Positions 36,786-46,192 are shown, counted from the stretch's first letter. The stretch is DNA of 64,000 bases from Sphingobacteriaceae bacterium (GCA_947463785.1 CANHRG010000003.1:186001-250000), one strand, 5' to 3'. The notes: generated by a model from the letters alone, not told the origin. Program-made: numbers and translations.

Positions 36786-37013
36786 TTATCTAACCGGTAT
36801 TTCAAATACATTTAATGGTTGATATTCGAAATAATATTTAACCTCAACAGTGCTCAGCCCTATCGTATCAGCAACAATAAGAGCTTTTAACAAACCTATT
36901 TCCTGCTCATCTAAATTCAGATTATACCTCTTCTTTCGATTGCGATAACGATCAATAACCACACCGGAAACAACCAATACAAAAAGCCCGGTGAGATACA
37001 AACCAGATGACAC
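36786..37013 (-). CDS. Small hypothetical protein with one membrane segment
   Basis: 75 aa: an N-terminal hydrophobic segment (GLYLTGLFVLVVSGVVI), a basic stretch (DRYRNRKKRY) and a soluble tail (NLNLDEQEIGLLKALIVADTIGLSTVEVKYYFEY). The basic residues after the segment suggest the tail is cytoplasmic. I do not recognise it. It is real only if the repeat-bounded segment is still coding; a 43-codon frame on the other strand (37007-37138) overlaps its first codons. Confidence 0.4.
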   Translation of the reverse strand: MSSGLYLTGLFVLVVSGVVIDRYRNRKKRYNLNLDEQEIGLLKALIVADTIGLSTVEVKYYFEYQPLNVFEIPVR

Positions 37014-37155
37014 AATTTTCTCTCCTAGTGGAACAACTGGCCCTGGATTACTTAAAGGAGCTCAAGGATTTATTGTCAGGGCTATTCGTACATTTTATTA
37101 GGCACTGCAACCACGACCTTCCCCTTTCTAGTACTTAATCCCGAACTAGAATGAT

Positions 37156-37184
37156 TTAAAACAGATTTTTGGGATTGTGGGTTT
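37156..37184. repeat. 29-bp direct repeat, copy 2 (right border of accessory segment)
   Basis: Identical over 29 bases and in the same orientation as 35313-35341. Together the two copies bracket the SH3-domain gene and the 75-aa gene. Confidence 0.9.
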
Positions 37185-37315
37185 GGATTGAAGGAAATTT
37201 GCAAACCAACAAGCTCCACTTACTCGTAGATCTGTTTTTTGCGATCAAAAAGGTATATTGTATCCCAAATTAAACAGTATACACCAAGTTTATACTGAAA
37301 TTAACCGGATAACGA

Positions 37316-37323
37316 TAGGTTTG
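37316..37323 (+). promoter_or_regulatory. Probable -7 box of the Nramp-like gene
   Basis: TAGGTTTG matches TAnnTTTG and ends 14 bp before the ATG at 37338. No good -33 element is seen at the expected distance. Confidence 0.5.
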
Positions 37324-37337
37324 ATACGCGATTGGCT

Positions 37338-38603
37338 ATGAAGCAGAAACTATTCTCCTCAAAACTCCTCAAAAGCTGGAAAAAACTCGGGCCCGGATTG
37401 GTAACCGGAGCCAGCGATGATGATCCTTCTGGTATTGCAACCTATTCACAGGCAGGAGCAGCATACGGACTTTCAACCCTTTGGACCTCCATTCTTGCCT
37501 TTCCGCTTATGGCCGCCATTCAGCAGATGTGTGCCCGTATCGGTCTGGTAACTTCACAAGGCCTTACAGGAACCCTTAAAAAACACTATCCCAGACCCAT
37601 TTTATACCTCATGCTGCTGTTCAGCTTTCCAGCAATTGTCATGAATATTGGTGCCGACATTGCTGGCATGGGTGCGGTAGGCAATCTCCTGTTCCCGGCT
37701 ATTGATGCCAACTATTTCAGTGTCTTGTTTACCATTATACTTCTGGGATTGATCATTTACCTACCCTACCAAAAAATTGCATCCGTACTCAAGTATTTGT
37801 GCATCGTCATGATCGTTTATTTTGTGGTGCCTTTTTTATACCAACAAGACCTTGGCGAAATACTAAAAGCCACATTAATTCCAACCCTAAGCTTCGACAA
37901 AGATTTTATAGCCATTTTGGTAGGCATACTAGGTACAACCATTTCGCCTTACCTCTTCTTTTGGCAAGCATCGGTTGAAGTAGAAGAAATGAAACACAAG
38001 CGATCGCACCTAATGGTCAATAAAAAACTCATACATGCCATTGATAAAGATGTAGATTTCGGAATGACCGTATCCGGCTTTGTGATGTACTTCATCATTC
38101 TCACAACCGGAACGGTACTCTACAAAGGCGGTATTCATCAAATAGACACCGTAGAACAAGCCGCCATGGCCTTAAAACCATTAGCCGGAAACCTGGCATA
38201 CTTGCTGTTCGCCATAGGCGTAATTGGAACAGGTCTTATTGCCATTCCGGTACTCAGCGGTTCATTATCCTACATATTCACCGAAACTTTTGGCTGGGAA
38301 CAAGGCCTGGATAAAAAATTTCACGAAGCACGAGGCTTCTATGTCATCATCGCCATTTCATTACTACTCGGCTTATCCTTAAACTACATTGGCATTACCC
38401 CAATGCAGTCCTTAATATACACCGCAATCCTCTACGGCATTACGGCCCCCGTACTAATAGCCATCATCCTGCACATCTCCAACAATAAGAAAATCATGGG
38501 CGAAAACGTAAATAGCCGGATGTCAAATATTCTTGGAGTTGCGGCATTCCTCATCATGACCATTGCTGCAGTGGTGTTAATTTACCTGCAACTAAGCGAA
38601 TAG
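37338..38603 (+). CDS. Nramp-superfamily metal-ion transporter with altered ligand motifs
   Basis: 421 aa, about eleven membrane segments, overall Nramp pattern (LGPGLVTGASDDDPSGIATYSQAGAAYG at residues 17-44). In canonical Nramp (MntH) the first helix has DPGN and the sixth has MPH; here the aligned positions read DPSG (29-32) and SPY (in GTTISPYLFFWQAS). The Asn and Met metal ligands are therefore replaced, which argues against a typical Mn/Fe transporter. I start at ATG 37338; a TTG two codons upstream is unnecessary. It stands alone. Confidence 0.87.
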   Translation: MKQKLFSSKLLKSWKKLGPGLVTGASDDDPSGIATYSQAGAAYGLSTLWTSILAFPLMAAIQQMCARIGLVTSQGLTGTLKKHYPRPILYLMLLFSFPAIVMNIGADIAGMGAVGNLLFPAIDANYFSVLFTIILLGLIIYLPYQKIASVLKYLCIVMIVYFVVPFLYQQDLGEILKATLIPTLSFDKDFIAILVGILGTTISPYLFFWQASVEVEEMKHKRSHLMVNKKLIHAIDKDVDFGMTVSGFVMYFIILTTGTVLYKGGIHQIDTVEQAAMALKPLAGNLAYLLFAIGVIGTGLIAIPVLSGSLSYIFTETFGWEQGLDKKFHEARGFYVIIAISLLLGLSLNYIGITPMQSLIYTAILYGITAPVLIAIILHISNNKKIMGENVNSRMSNILGVAAFLIMTIAAVVLIYLQLSE

Positions 38604-38698
38604 TTAAACAAAATATGCCTAAAGCTGAAGCAAACAAAATAGAAATATCTGCTAACCAAAGAGTGATGCAAAAAGCTAGAATTGAGTTAGACAGTAAA

Positions 38699-38756
38699 AA
38701 GGAAGCAAAAACCGTAGTGGAGGAGGCCACTTTGGGTGTCGGTTTTTTGCTTCCTT
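38699..38756. terminator. Long imperfect hairpin between convergent genes
   Basis: Arms 38699-38714 and 38740-38756 are complementary over 16 bp with one bulged A (GGAAGC...CCG / CGG...GCTTCC), with an inner AGTGG/CCACT stem. T-rich stretches occur on both arms. It lies between the convergent Nramp-like and GH3 genes, fitting a shared terminator or a folded transcript end. Confidence 0.55.
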
Positions 38757-38804
38757 AACTAACCAAAATACAGAGTAAGCTAAATCGTAACTACTCTAAG
38801 ATTT

Positions 38805-41069
38805 TTACTTGCGGAGTGTCCAGTTTTTCTTCAAGAGATCTTCAGAACTCCCTCCAACCATAATTTCAAACTCGCCGGGTTCTACAATAAATTTTCCATA
38901 CTGATCGTAAAAGCCAAATTCAGTAGAATCAAGCTCAAATACCACCAATTTAGTTTCACCTGGCGCTAATAAAACCTTTTCAAATGCTTTCAATTCTTTA
39001 ACCGGACGCACCTGGCTAGCAACCTGATCATGTAAAAAGAGTTGAACAACCTCTTCTCCACTTCGACCACCCTTATTTGTCAATTTTACACTTACCTTAA
39101 GTTTCCCAGATAACTGTTCTTCAAGCTGGAGATCGGCATAGCTAAATTCTGTATAACTCAAACCGTAACCGAATGGATAAAGCGGTTTGTTCGATTCATC
39201 GGTATAATGTGACCAAAATACTTCGGCTTTAGGACCAGGCCTGCCGCTTGCAAAGTGGTTGTAGTAAATTGGAACTTGCCCAACACTACGCGGGAACGAC
39301 ATGGTTAATTTCCCACTCGGATTATAGTCTCCAAATAGAACTTGAGTAATTGCTGTACCAGAAGATGTGCCCAGTTGCCATGCCTCAACAATAGCCGGTA
39401 TGTGTTCATCGGCCCAACTAATGTCAAGGGGTCTACCGTTCATCAATACCAGAACAATATTCGGATTAACACGATAAACGGCCTCTAAAAGTTGTTGTTG
39501 TAAGCCTGGAAGCGTTAATGAAGCCCTGCTTCTACCTTCGCCAGATTGCATACCATGCTCACCGAGTACCATCATTACAACTTCGCTTTGCTTAGCCAAG
39601 GCAACAGCTTGAGCAAATTCGCTGCTATCTTTGGTATTAATCGACAATTCATCTGGGAAGTTGGTTTTGCCATAAACCAGCTCTACCCCCTTAGCATAGC
39701 TGTAGGAAATTTTAGCAGCACTCAAGGCATCGGTAACCGAAACAGCCGAAGAATCGGTAGCAGCTAACCTCCAATTTCCAAGCGGACTGTTTTTATCTGA
39801 AGCCAACACCCCAATTACTGCCAGGTTTTTTTGAGATTTTTTTAAGGGTAGTAGGTTGTTTTTGTTTTTCAACAACACAATCGATTTTTTGGCTACATCC
39901 AAAGCGGCTGCACGGTGTTCTGGGGTCAATAGATTTGATTTCTCAGCCTTAAAATTGCAATACTTATACGGATTGTCAAACAGCCCCAATTCGAATTTTA
40001 ACCTCAGGATTCTACTTACGGCCTCGTCAATAACTTTTAGATCTACCTTACCTTCTTCAACCAATGTTTTAAGGTGATTGATGTACGCATACGATTCCAT
40101 ATCCATATCGCTGCCAGCGTTTGCACTAAGTTCTGCTACCTGTTTCAAATCAGCAGCAAAACCATGGTCGATCATTTCTTTACCCGAACCCCAATCGGAA
40201 ACCACAAAACCCCGATAAGCCCATTTCTTTTTCAATATATCTCTTTGTAGAAAGGAGTTAGCAGTAGCTGGAACACCATTGAGAACATTAAAAGAATTCA
40301 TAAACGTAGCTACGCCGGCATCGGCAGCAGACTTAAATGGAGGAAGTACCGTATTGTACAAAGTATACGTGCCAATATCTACCGTATTGTAATCTTTACC
40401 AGATTCAGCAAATCCATAACCGGCAAAATGCTTAGCACAAGCCGCAATTGAGGTTGGAAACGATAAACTTTCTCCCTGAAAACCTTTAACGCGGGCAGCC
40501 GCAATTTTAGCCCCTAAAAAAGGATCCTCCCCAGCACCTTCCATTACTCTACCCCATCGAGCATCTCTTGAAATATCTACCATCGGTGCAAAAGTCCAGT
40601 TAATACCAACCGCTGCGGCCTCAACAGCGGCAATTCTTGCCGACTGTTCAATCGCTTTCAAGTCCCAACTAGCCGATTCCGCTAGCGGTATCGGGAAAAT
40701 GGTTTTATAACCGTGAATGACATCCGACCCAAAAAGTAAGGGAATACCTAATCTAGATTCGTTAACTACTATTTCTTGGATACGGCGTACATTGTCTACC
40801 CCCGTTACATTCAGTACAGCACCAACCCATCCTTTTTTTAAGTGTTCGTACTTAAGTTTCGCACTTTCTTCCTGTGGAAGTGGACCTGTTGACTCCCAAA
40901 ACCCATTGTATTGATTCATCTGACCAATTTTCTCTTCAAGGGTCATTTGGGCTAACAACTTGGAAACCTTTTGGTCGGTTACCTCAACAGAACTGGGTTT
41001 TTGAGCAAAAGTACTTTGGTAACCTAAAACAATAAATACTAAAAATGTTACCCGCTTATTCAATTTCAT
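38805..41069 (-). CDS. bglX: Glycoside hydrolase family 3 beta-glucosidase
   Basis: 754 aa with a signal peptide (VTFLVFIVLGYQSTFAQ), so it is periplasmic. It has the GH3 N-terminal barrel with KHFAGYG and nucleophile Asp292 in GFVVSDW, the GH3 C-terminal domain (GKAIVEAWQLGTSSG-like VEAWQLGTSSGTAI), and a C-terminal fibronectin-III-like domain (VSVKLTNKGGRSGEEVVQLFL). It matches BglX-type exo-beta-glucosidases and would release glucose from short beta-glucans made by the GH16 enzyme next to it. Last gene of the glucan locus. Confidence 0.95.
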   Translation of the reverse strand: MKLNKRVTFLVFIVLGYQSTFAQKPSSVEVTDQKVSKLLAQMTLEEKIGQMNQYNGFWESTGPLPQEESAKLKYEHLKKGWVGAVLNVTGVDNVRRIQEIVVNESRLGIPLLFGSDVIHGYKTIFPIPLAESASWDLKAIEQSARIAAVEAAAVGINWTFAPMVDISRDARWGRVMEGAGEDPFLGAKIAAARVKGFQGESLSFPTSIAACAKHFAGYGFAESGKDYNTVDIGTYTLYNTVLPPFKSAADAGVATFMNSFNVLNGVPATANSFLQRDILKKKWAYRGFVVSDWGSGKEMIDHGFAADLKQVAELSANAGSDMDMESYAYINHLKTLVEEGKVDLKVIDEAVSRILRLKFELGLFDNPYKYCNFKAEKSNLLTPEHRAAALDVAKKSIVLLKNKNNLLPLKKSQKNLAVIGVLASDKNSPLGNWRLAATDSSAVSVTDALSAAKISYSYAKGVELVYGKTNFPDELSINTKDSSEFAQAVALAKQSEVVMMVLGEHGMQSGEGRSRASLTLPGLQQQLLEAVYRVNPNIVLVLMNGRPLDISWADEHIPAIVEAWQLGTSSGTAITQVLFGDYNPSGKLTMSFPRSVGQVPIYYNHFASGRPGPKAEVFWSHYTDESNKPLYPFGYGLSYTEFSYADLQLEEQLSGKLKVSVKLTNKGGRSGEEVVQLFLHDQVASQVRPVKELKAFEKVLLAPGETKLVVFELDSTEFGFYDQYGKFIVEPGEFEIMVGGSSEDLLKKNWTLRK

Positions 41070-41128
41070 TAATGTTTCGGCATATACAGCGAAATCTTAA
41101 GAAAGAATTCGCTTAACTTAGTTAATCG

Positions 41129-42178
41129 CTATTTATAAATTCTAATATAATCAACTTCCATACTTGCGGCGCTGAAATTTGGATCTACTGCACCACCAAA
41201 TGTGCCGCCCATTGCCACGTTTAAAATCAAGAAAAAATTCTGATTAAAAGGCAATGAAGTCGAATTGCTTACCGTATGGAACAATTGATTGTCAACATAA
41301 AATTTGATGCTGCTTGCAGTCCATTCCATACTATACAAATGAAATTCGGTAGTTGCATTGGCTATAACTTTTGTTGAACCATCTGGATTACCACCAGAAC
41401 GACCCGGATAATGTACAGTACCATAGATTCTGTTCACATCATTCCCCTTGTGTTCCATAATGTCAATTTCACCACAAGCCGGCCAACCAACCGTTGAAAA
41501 ATTGCTTCCCAACATCCAAATGGCAGGCCATGTTCCACCACCAGCGGGTAATTTTGCGCTCACATCTACCCGACCATATTTGAATGAGAATTTATCTTTT
41601 GATAATAGTCGGGTGGAAGTATACGCCATACCACCGAAATTCTCTCGTTTAGCAGTAATTTTCAATACTCCATTAGCAACAATCACATTATCAGCACGAT
41701 TGGTATAATACTGTAATTCCTGGTTACCCCAACCGCCAGATCCGGTACCAATATCGTAGCCCCAAACCGAGCTATTGGGTGCGCCATTGGTGTTAAACTC
41801 TTCCGACCAAAATAAAGTAGGACCAGCCACCTGAACAGTTACAGTTACAGCAATGGTTTTTGAAACCGATTGCCCATTAGCAGATTTAGCGGTAACAATT
41901 ACCGAAAAGGTATTGGTACCATTTAAGGTATACTGGTGGCTAACTACACCACTGGTTTGAGTAACAATTACACCATCACCAAACTCAAAACTATATCTAG
42001 ACGTATTTTCAGCGCTTGCGGTAAATGCAACATTGCCACTACCATCTGTACTAACCACCGCATTAACCTGCAAATTAGCAGGAGCACTAGGTTTTACGCT
42101 ATCTGCCCCTGCTTTTTTGCAGCCAAAAAACAGAACTAATGTGAGTAAATAAAGTCCAGCATTTTTTGATATGCGCAT
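41129..42178 (-). CDS. GH16 endo-beta-glucanase lipoprotein with PKD domain
   Basis: 349 aa. A lipobox LFFGC (Cys20) predicts a lipoprotein, probably surface-exposed. A PKD-type beta domain spans ~30-115 (FEFGDGVIV...HQYTLNGTNTFSVIVTA), followed by a GH16 domain with the catalytic GEIDIMEH motif (Glu237, Asp239, Glu242). The residues around the motif suit laminarinase-type (beta-1,3) enzymes. It would cut the polymer outside the cell before SusC/D import. It is two bases from the next lipoprotein gene. Confidence 0.94.
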   Translation of the reverse strand: MRISKNAGLYLLTLVLFFGCKKAGADSVKPSAPANLQVNAVVSTDGSGNVAFTASAENTSRYSFEFGDGVIVTQTSGVVSHQYTLNGTNTFSVIVTAKSANGQSVSKTIAVTVTVQVAGPTLFWSEEFNTNGAPNSSVWGYDIGTGSGGWGNQELQYYTNRADNVIVANGVLKITAKRENFGGMAYTSTRLLSKDKFSFKYGRVDVSAKLPAGGGTWPAIWMLGSNFSTVGWPACGEIDIMEHKGNDVNRIYGTVHYPGRSGGNPDGSTKVIANATTEFHLYSMEWTASSIKFYVDNQLFHTVSNSTSLPFNQNFFLILNVAMGGTFGGAVDPNFSAASMEVDYIRIYK

Positions 42179-42179
42179 A

Positions 42180-43097
42180 CTATTTTACTTTGAATTTCTG
42201 ATACCATGCATTTCCATCTACACCAATACTTCTTACAGACATGGTGCTTGAAGTAATTTCCATGATTTCGTAGGTTTTAGTACCCAAACCCCAACTTAAC
42301 AAACCATGGCCAGGCACCGTAAACTGTATACGGGTTGAAATGGCAGAAGTAGTATTAGAAGTCGCAGCTGAGAAAGCCAAAACCTTTGTGCCAGTTGCGT
42401 CAAAGTTTTGAAGCTCCCCTGCTGATAAACCATAATAGGCTTTATAATCCGGCACAATAAAGGTTTGACCTTTATTATCCAAAACCATTGAAATACTATT
42501 GGCTCCAGCCTTGGTAAAGCTGATTTCATCGTCATACTCGGCAGCTGTACGAAGACCACCTATTTCAGGCGCACTATACCAAGAAGGCCAAAACGTTTCA
42601 TTTGCCCCCTGAGTAGGTCCTGGCCCAACACCAAAATGAGATGGAGCATCTTTGTCAACGATCCAAATTTTAGAAGCTCCTCCTGTTAAATTGGTCATGA
42701 TATTCGCTGGGATATCAAACAGCGTCAGCACTTTTATCTTCTTAGTTAAAGTTGATATTGTTCCACCCGTACCAATGGCATTCACCGTGATGGTATAATC
42801 GAAGGTACCCGGCATACTGTATTTGTGCACAGTAGTTCCCGGACTTACAATCTTGCTTTCACCATCACCAAAATCAACTTTAAAACTAATCACATCGGCA
42901 GCCGCTAAAGTAATAGACACATTCCCGGAGCCATCGCCGGTTGGAGCTGCATTTGTAGCACCTTGAATGGCCGTAGTAAGCACCAAGCCAGATGGCGTTT
43001 TCAAGTCGCCAAAACTATATTCCTGTTTTTTACATCCGGCTAAAAAAAGCAGGCCGATGAATGCAAACAGACTAATTTTATTTACAATATGTTTCAT
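42180..43097 (-). CDS. PKD-domain lipoprotein, probable surface glycan-binding protein
   Basis: 305 aa. Signal peptide with lipobox LFLAGC. Residues ~35-130 form a PKD-like domain (FKVDFGDGESKIVSPGTTVHKYSMPGTFDYTITV). The C-terminal ~170 residues (IWIVDKDAPSHFGVGPGPTQGANETFWPSWYSAPEIGG...) are rich in Trp and aromatic residues, typical of glycan-binding lipoproteins next to SusD. No catalytic motif is seen. The role is inferred from position. Confidence 0.75.
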   Translation of the reverse strand: MKHIVNKISLFAFIGLLFLAGCKKQEYSFGDLKTPSGLVLTTAIQGATNAAPTGDGSGNVSITLAAADVISFKVDFGDGESKIVSPGTTVHKYSMPGTFDYTITVNAIGTGGTISTLTKKIKVLTLFDIPANIMTNLTGGASKIWIVDKDAPSHFGVGPGPTQGANETFWPSWYSAPEIGGLRTAAEYDDEISFTKAGANSISMVLDNKGQTFIVPDYKAYYGLSAGELQNFDATGTKVLAFSAATSNTTSAISTRIQFTVPGHGLLSWGLGTKTYEIMEITSSTMSVRSIGVDGNAWYQKFKVK

Positions 43098-43120
43098 AAT
43101 CTAATTCTTTTAAGTACTTA

Positions 43121-44680
43121 CTAATTAAGAGTAATGTCGTCGAAATAATACACACTACCTGTGACATGATTAGAAGGGTTAAAGTCGAAGAACACTACCG
43201 CTACTTTGAGAGGATTGCTTGGATTTTGACTTGTAAAATTGAACGTAAGTTCTTCCCAAGCATTTGCAACTGTAGTTACAGCATCAACTTCTATCCCATT
43301 GCCATCTCCTAAGCCATAGTCAAATTTGAACTTCACAGTTTTACCTGCTGCCGGAGACCATACTTTCATTTTTACTACTTTTTGGGTGAAATTGAAAATT
43401 GGATATTCTAAAGGCATGGAAGTACCCGACCAAAACTCATTTCCTTTAATCGCTTTACCCACTTTTGTGCTGGTATTAATTCCACTAGCATCCGGGTTGT
43501 TTACCACTGAAGCTGAAGCTCCACCAAAACTATCCAAGAAATAATTGGTAATTGACGATTGGAAATTAATAGGTAAACTTTGGCCAATTTGACTTTGCAA
43601 ACGGATATCGTCCATGTAGAACGTAAAGTTCGAACTGCCATCACCCATGGTGCCGTTATCAAAAATGAATACTAACTTACTGTAGTTTCCATTAGGGATA
43701 GTTGAATAATCAAATACCAGGTCTTCCCACGCATTAGCAACCGTGGTTACTGCTGTTTTTTCGAAATTGATACCACCAGCTCCCTCTACTTTCAACAATA
43801 CATTTGCTCCCACTCTAGGCGACCACACTTTCATCCGGAAAATTTTGCCGGCCGAAAAATCAATAGGCCCAGAAAGGGATAAGGTACTACCACCCCAAGG
43901 TTGACCACCATTTTTGACCATCTTTAACACCTTAGTACTGGTATTGATACCGCCCGATGCTGGATTATTAACCACCGTAAGTGCACCACCATCAAAATTA
44001 CCAATGGCGCCCGCATAATTCAGCGTAGTAGATTGTAAGGTAATTGGCAAACTGATCGGATCTTCAATCACTACACTTTGCGTAACCGTAGTGGTGGCTG
44101 CACCTCCACTAAGGGCTACAACCTTAACAGTATAAGTACCCGGTGTTGCATAGGTGTGACTCACGGTCTCACCTTCAAGAAAAGATACCGGTACCTCATT
44201 TGCACCGCCATCACCATATGTTACCTTAAATAAAGTTTCGTAGTTAGCCGTAGCAGAAACATTTACTTTAAACTTATTATTCTGATCAATAGCTGCAGTA
44301 ACCTGCAAATCTTCTGGTGCTCTAAACGAAACCGTTAATTGCTTGGTACTTTCAGTTATTTTCCCAGAAACACCAAACGCCACAGATTTTACCGTATAGG
44401 TTCCTTCCGGATAAACGTGAGTTACGCTCTGTCCGGCTGCAACACGCGTAGGGTTAGTACCACCATGACCAAAATAAATATCGTAAGCCGTAGCTCCATC
44501 ACCATTTGGGGTAATGGTAACTAAACCTGTATTATCCTGGGTTATGTTAAAAAAGGGATTCAGATTCGCTGGAGCTTTGGCACTCTCCAGGAAAGCGGTA
44601 TCGCCAAAATTATCCTTCTCACAGCTCGAAAGCACTGCAAGCAGAGTAACCAGACTAAGAATTTTTGTTATCGTTCTCAT
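43121..44680 (-). CDS. Lipoprotein with PKD domains and duplicated CBM-like domains
   Basis: 519 aa. Lipobox LAVLSSC. Two PKD-like domains (about 35-115 and 120-205) precede two related ~150-residue beta-sandwich domains. Shared marks in the two copies are NNPxxxGINTSTKV, MKVWSP, VTTVANAWE(D/E)L.F and YxDDI at the end, so they are an internal duplication of a carbohydrate-binding-like fold. It is a probable surface glycan-binding protein (SGBP-B position) of the glucan locus. The start MRTITKIL was chosen over an ATG five codons upstream. Confidence 0.78.
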   Translation of the reverse strand: MRTITKILSLVTLLAVLSSCEKDNFGDTAFLESAKAPANLNPFFNITQDNTGLVTITPNGDGATAYDIYFGHGGTNPTRVAAGQSVTHVYPEGTYTVKSVAFGVSGKITESTKQLTVSFRAPEDLQVTAAIDQNNKFKVNVSATANYETLFKVTYGDGGANEVPVSFLEGETVSHTYATPGTYTVKVVALSGGAATTTVTQSVVIEDPISLPITLQSTTLNYAGAIGNFDGGALTVVNNPASGGINTSTKVLKMVKNGGQPWGGSTLSLSGPIDFSAGKIFRMKVWSPRVGANVLLKVEGAGGINFEKTAVTTVANAWEDLVFDYSTIPNGNYSKLVFIFDNGTMGDGSSNFTFYMDDIRLQSQIGQSLPINFQSSITNYFLDSFGGASASVVNNPDASGINTSTKVGKAIKGNEFWSGTSMPLEYPIFNFTQKVVKMKVWSPAAGKTVKFKFDYGLGDGNGIEVDAVTTVANAWEELTFNFTSQNPSNPLKVAVVFFDFNPSNHVTGSVYYFDDITLN

Positions 44681-44707
44681 AATTCTTTGATTCAAATAAT
44701 TTGATGA

Positions 44708-46192
44708 TTAATTATATCCTGGGTTTTGAGCTAAACCAGAGATATCTACTTCTGCCTGTGGAATAGGGAACAATTCATTCTTGCCTACCACAAAGCCCGT
44801 AATCTTAGCGGCTGCTTGTCCGGTACGTACCAAGTCGAAGAATCGATGACCCTCCATGGCTAATTCCAATCTACGCTCATCCCAAATAGCCTGACGAAGT
44901 GTTGTTCCGGTAGCAGTAATATCATGGTTATTATCGCCGAAAGCACGTCTACGTACTCTGTTCAAGTAATCTTGAGCCTTAGCATCATTTGGTGTAGTGG
45001 CACGGTTATTTGCCTCAGCAGCCATCAACAATACATCAGCAAAACGGATAGCTCTGTAATTATTCAGGTAATTAAGCTCAACCTGACCAGAAGTTTGACC
45101 ATTTCTAGGTTGGTACTTCTGATTGTAAAGACCCGTGTTTTTATAAGGAGCTACCTTATACGTAATATTAAACGACGGATTGGCTGTCTTGTAGGCTTCA
45201 ATATCCAATATGGTTACAGCTTTACGGGTATCACCAGCTGCATAAGCAGCAGCAAGATTAGCCGTTGGTAAATTCGAGCTCCAACCAGATGCATACGGAC
45301 TGCTACCGGTTAAATTACGGATACCACAAATTTGTACAGCTAAATTTCCCTGTCCTCTGCCCGGATTAGACCAATCATAGAAAGGGTTATTGTTTGAATA
45401 CTGTACTTCAAAAACAGATTCCGGTCCATTTTCACCAGTGGCTAAGAAAATATCATTGAAATTAGTTACCAAGCTAAATGGCCCATTAACTACATTCTCC
45501 AACATGGCAGCTGCCAAAGTAAACTTATCCTGATACAGATAAACCTTACCCAATAGCGCCTGAGCCGCAAACTTAGTAACTCTTCCTTTTTGCGGATTGC
45601 TTAAAGGTAAAGCTGCGATGGCAGCAAGCAAGTCTTTCTCAATTTGCTCGTATACCTTTTCTTTGGTAGCACGCTGAATTTTTTGCGAATCACCAACCGA
45701 TAAGCGCTTGTCTACAAACAAAGGTACACCGCCAAACATTTTTACCAACTCAAAATAATAGTAGGCTCTTAAAAAATAAACCTCACCATACAAGGCAGCT
45801 TTACCGGTAAAGTCCAGCTTGCTTTTATTTTCTTCTAAATAGTTGGCCCGGTTAATTCCTTCATAACACGCTTTCCAAGATTCAGTAAGGTATGAGTTAT
45901 TAGCCTTAAGCTGATAATCATCAATTTCCTGCATTCCTAACTGGTCAGTTGCATTTTCTCCTCCACTAACCGAATTGTCTGAGGCTACATCTCCAATTAC
46001 AGGATTGGCCCATAGCCATTGCATAGGAGAATAAACACCAATGGTTAATTTCTGATAATCATCGGCTGTTTTAAAATAACTATCAGCAGTTACCTGATAA
46101 TCTTCCTTAGGATTGTATTCCACAAATTTTTCGCAACTCAAACTCAAAGATGTTGCTAAAAATAATCCTATTATATAAGTGTACTTTTTCAT
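44708..46192 (-). CDS. susD: SusD-family glycan-binding lipoprotein
   Basis: 494 aa. Lipobox SLSLSC at residues ~13-18. Helical TPR-like core, the RAYYYFELVKMFGGVPL motif and the C-terminal DERRLELAMEGHRFFDLVRTG block identify SusD/RagB. It forms the lid of the SusC transporter and binds the polysaccharide. The start MKKYTYIIGL was chosen because it opens a proper signal peptide; the longer frame runs into susC. Confidence 0.95.
   Translation of the reverse strand: MKKYTYIIGLFLATSLSLSCEKFVEYNPKEDYQVTADSYFKTADDYQKLTIGVYSPMQWLWANPVIGDVASDNSVSGGENATDQLGMQEIDDYQLKANNSYLTESWKACYEGINRANYLEENKSKLDFTGKAALYGEVYFLRAYYYFELVKMFGGVPLFVDKRLSVGDSQKIQRATKEKVYEQIEKDLLAAIAALPLSNPQKGRVTKFAAQALLGKVYLYQDKFTLAAAMLENVVNGPFSLVTNFNDIFLATGENGPESVFEVQYSNNNPFYDWSNPGRGQGNLAVQICGIRNLTGSSPYASGWSSNLPTANLAAAYAAGDTRKAVTILDIEAYKTANPSFNITYKVAPYKNTGLYNQKYQPRNGQTSGQVELNYLNNYRAIRFADVLLMAAEANNRATTPNDAKAQDYLNRVRRRAFGDNNHDITATGTTLRQAIWDERRLELAMEGHRFFDLVRTGQAAAKITGFVVGKNELFPIPQAEVDISGLAQNPGYN

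Larger units (their letters stand above)
37014..37331. other. Gene-poor stretch before the Nramp-like gene
   Basis: This 318-bp gap contains a short plus-strand frame (37007-37138, MTQFSLLVEQLALDYL...) that I do not support as a gene, the second 29-bp repeat copy at 37156-37184, and a promoter-like box at 37316-37323. Nothing else is recognised. Confidence 0.6.

Noticed and set aside
37007-37138. 43-codon frame MTQFSLLVEQ... on the plus strand
   Set aside because: It overlaps the start of the 75-aa minus-strand frame and has no promoter, family or context support.
35313-37184. Insertion sequence or integrative element
   Set aside because: Direct repeats are present, but there is no transposase, integrase or terminal inverted repeat, so only a repeat-bounded accessory segment is claimed.
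38614-38757. 47-codon frame MPKAEANKIEIS... after the Nramp-like gene
   Set aside because: Its second half coincides with the long hairpin, and the translation shows no recognisable pattern.
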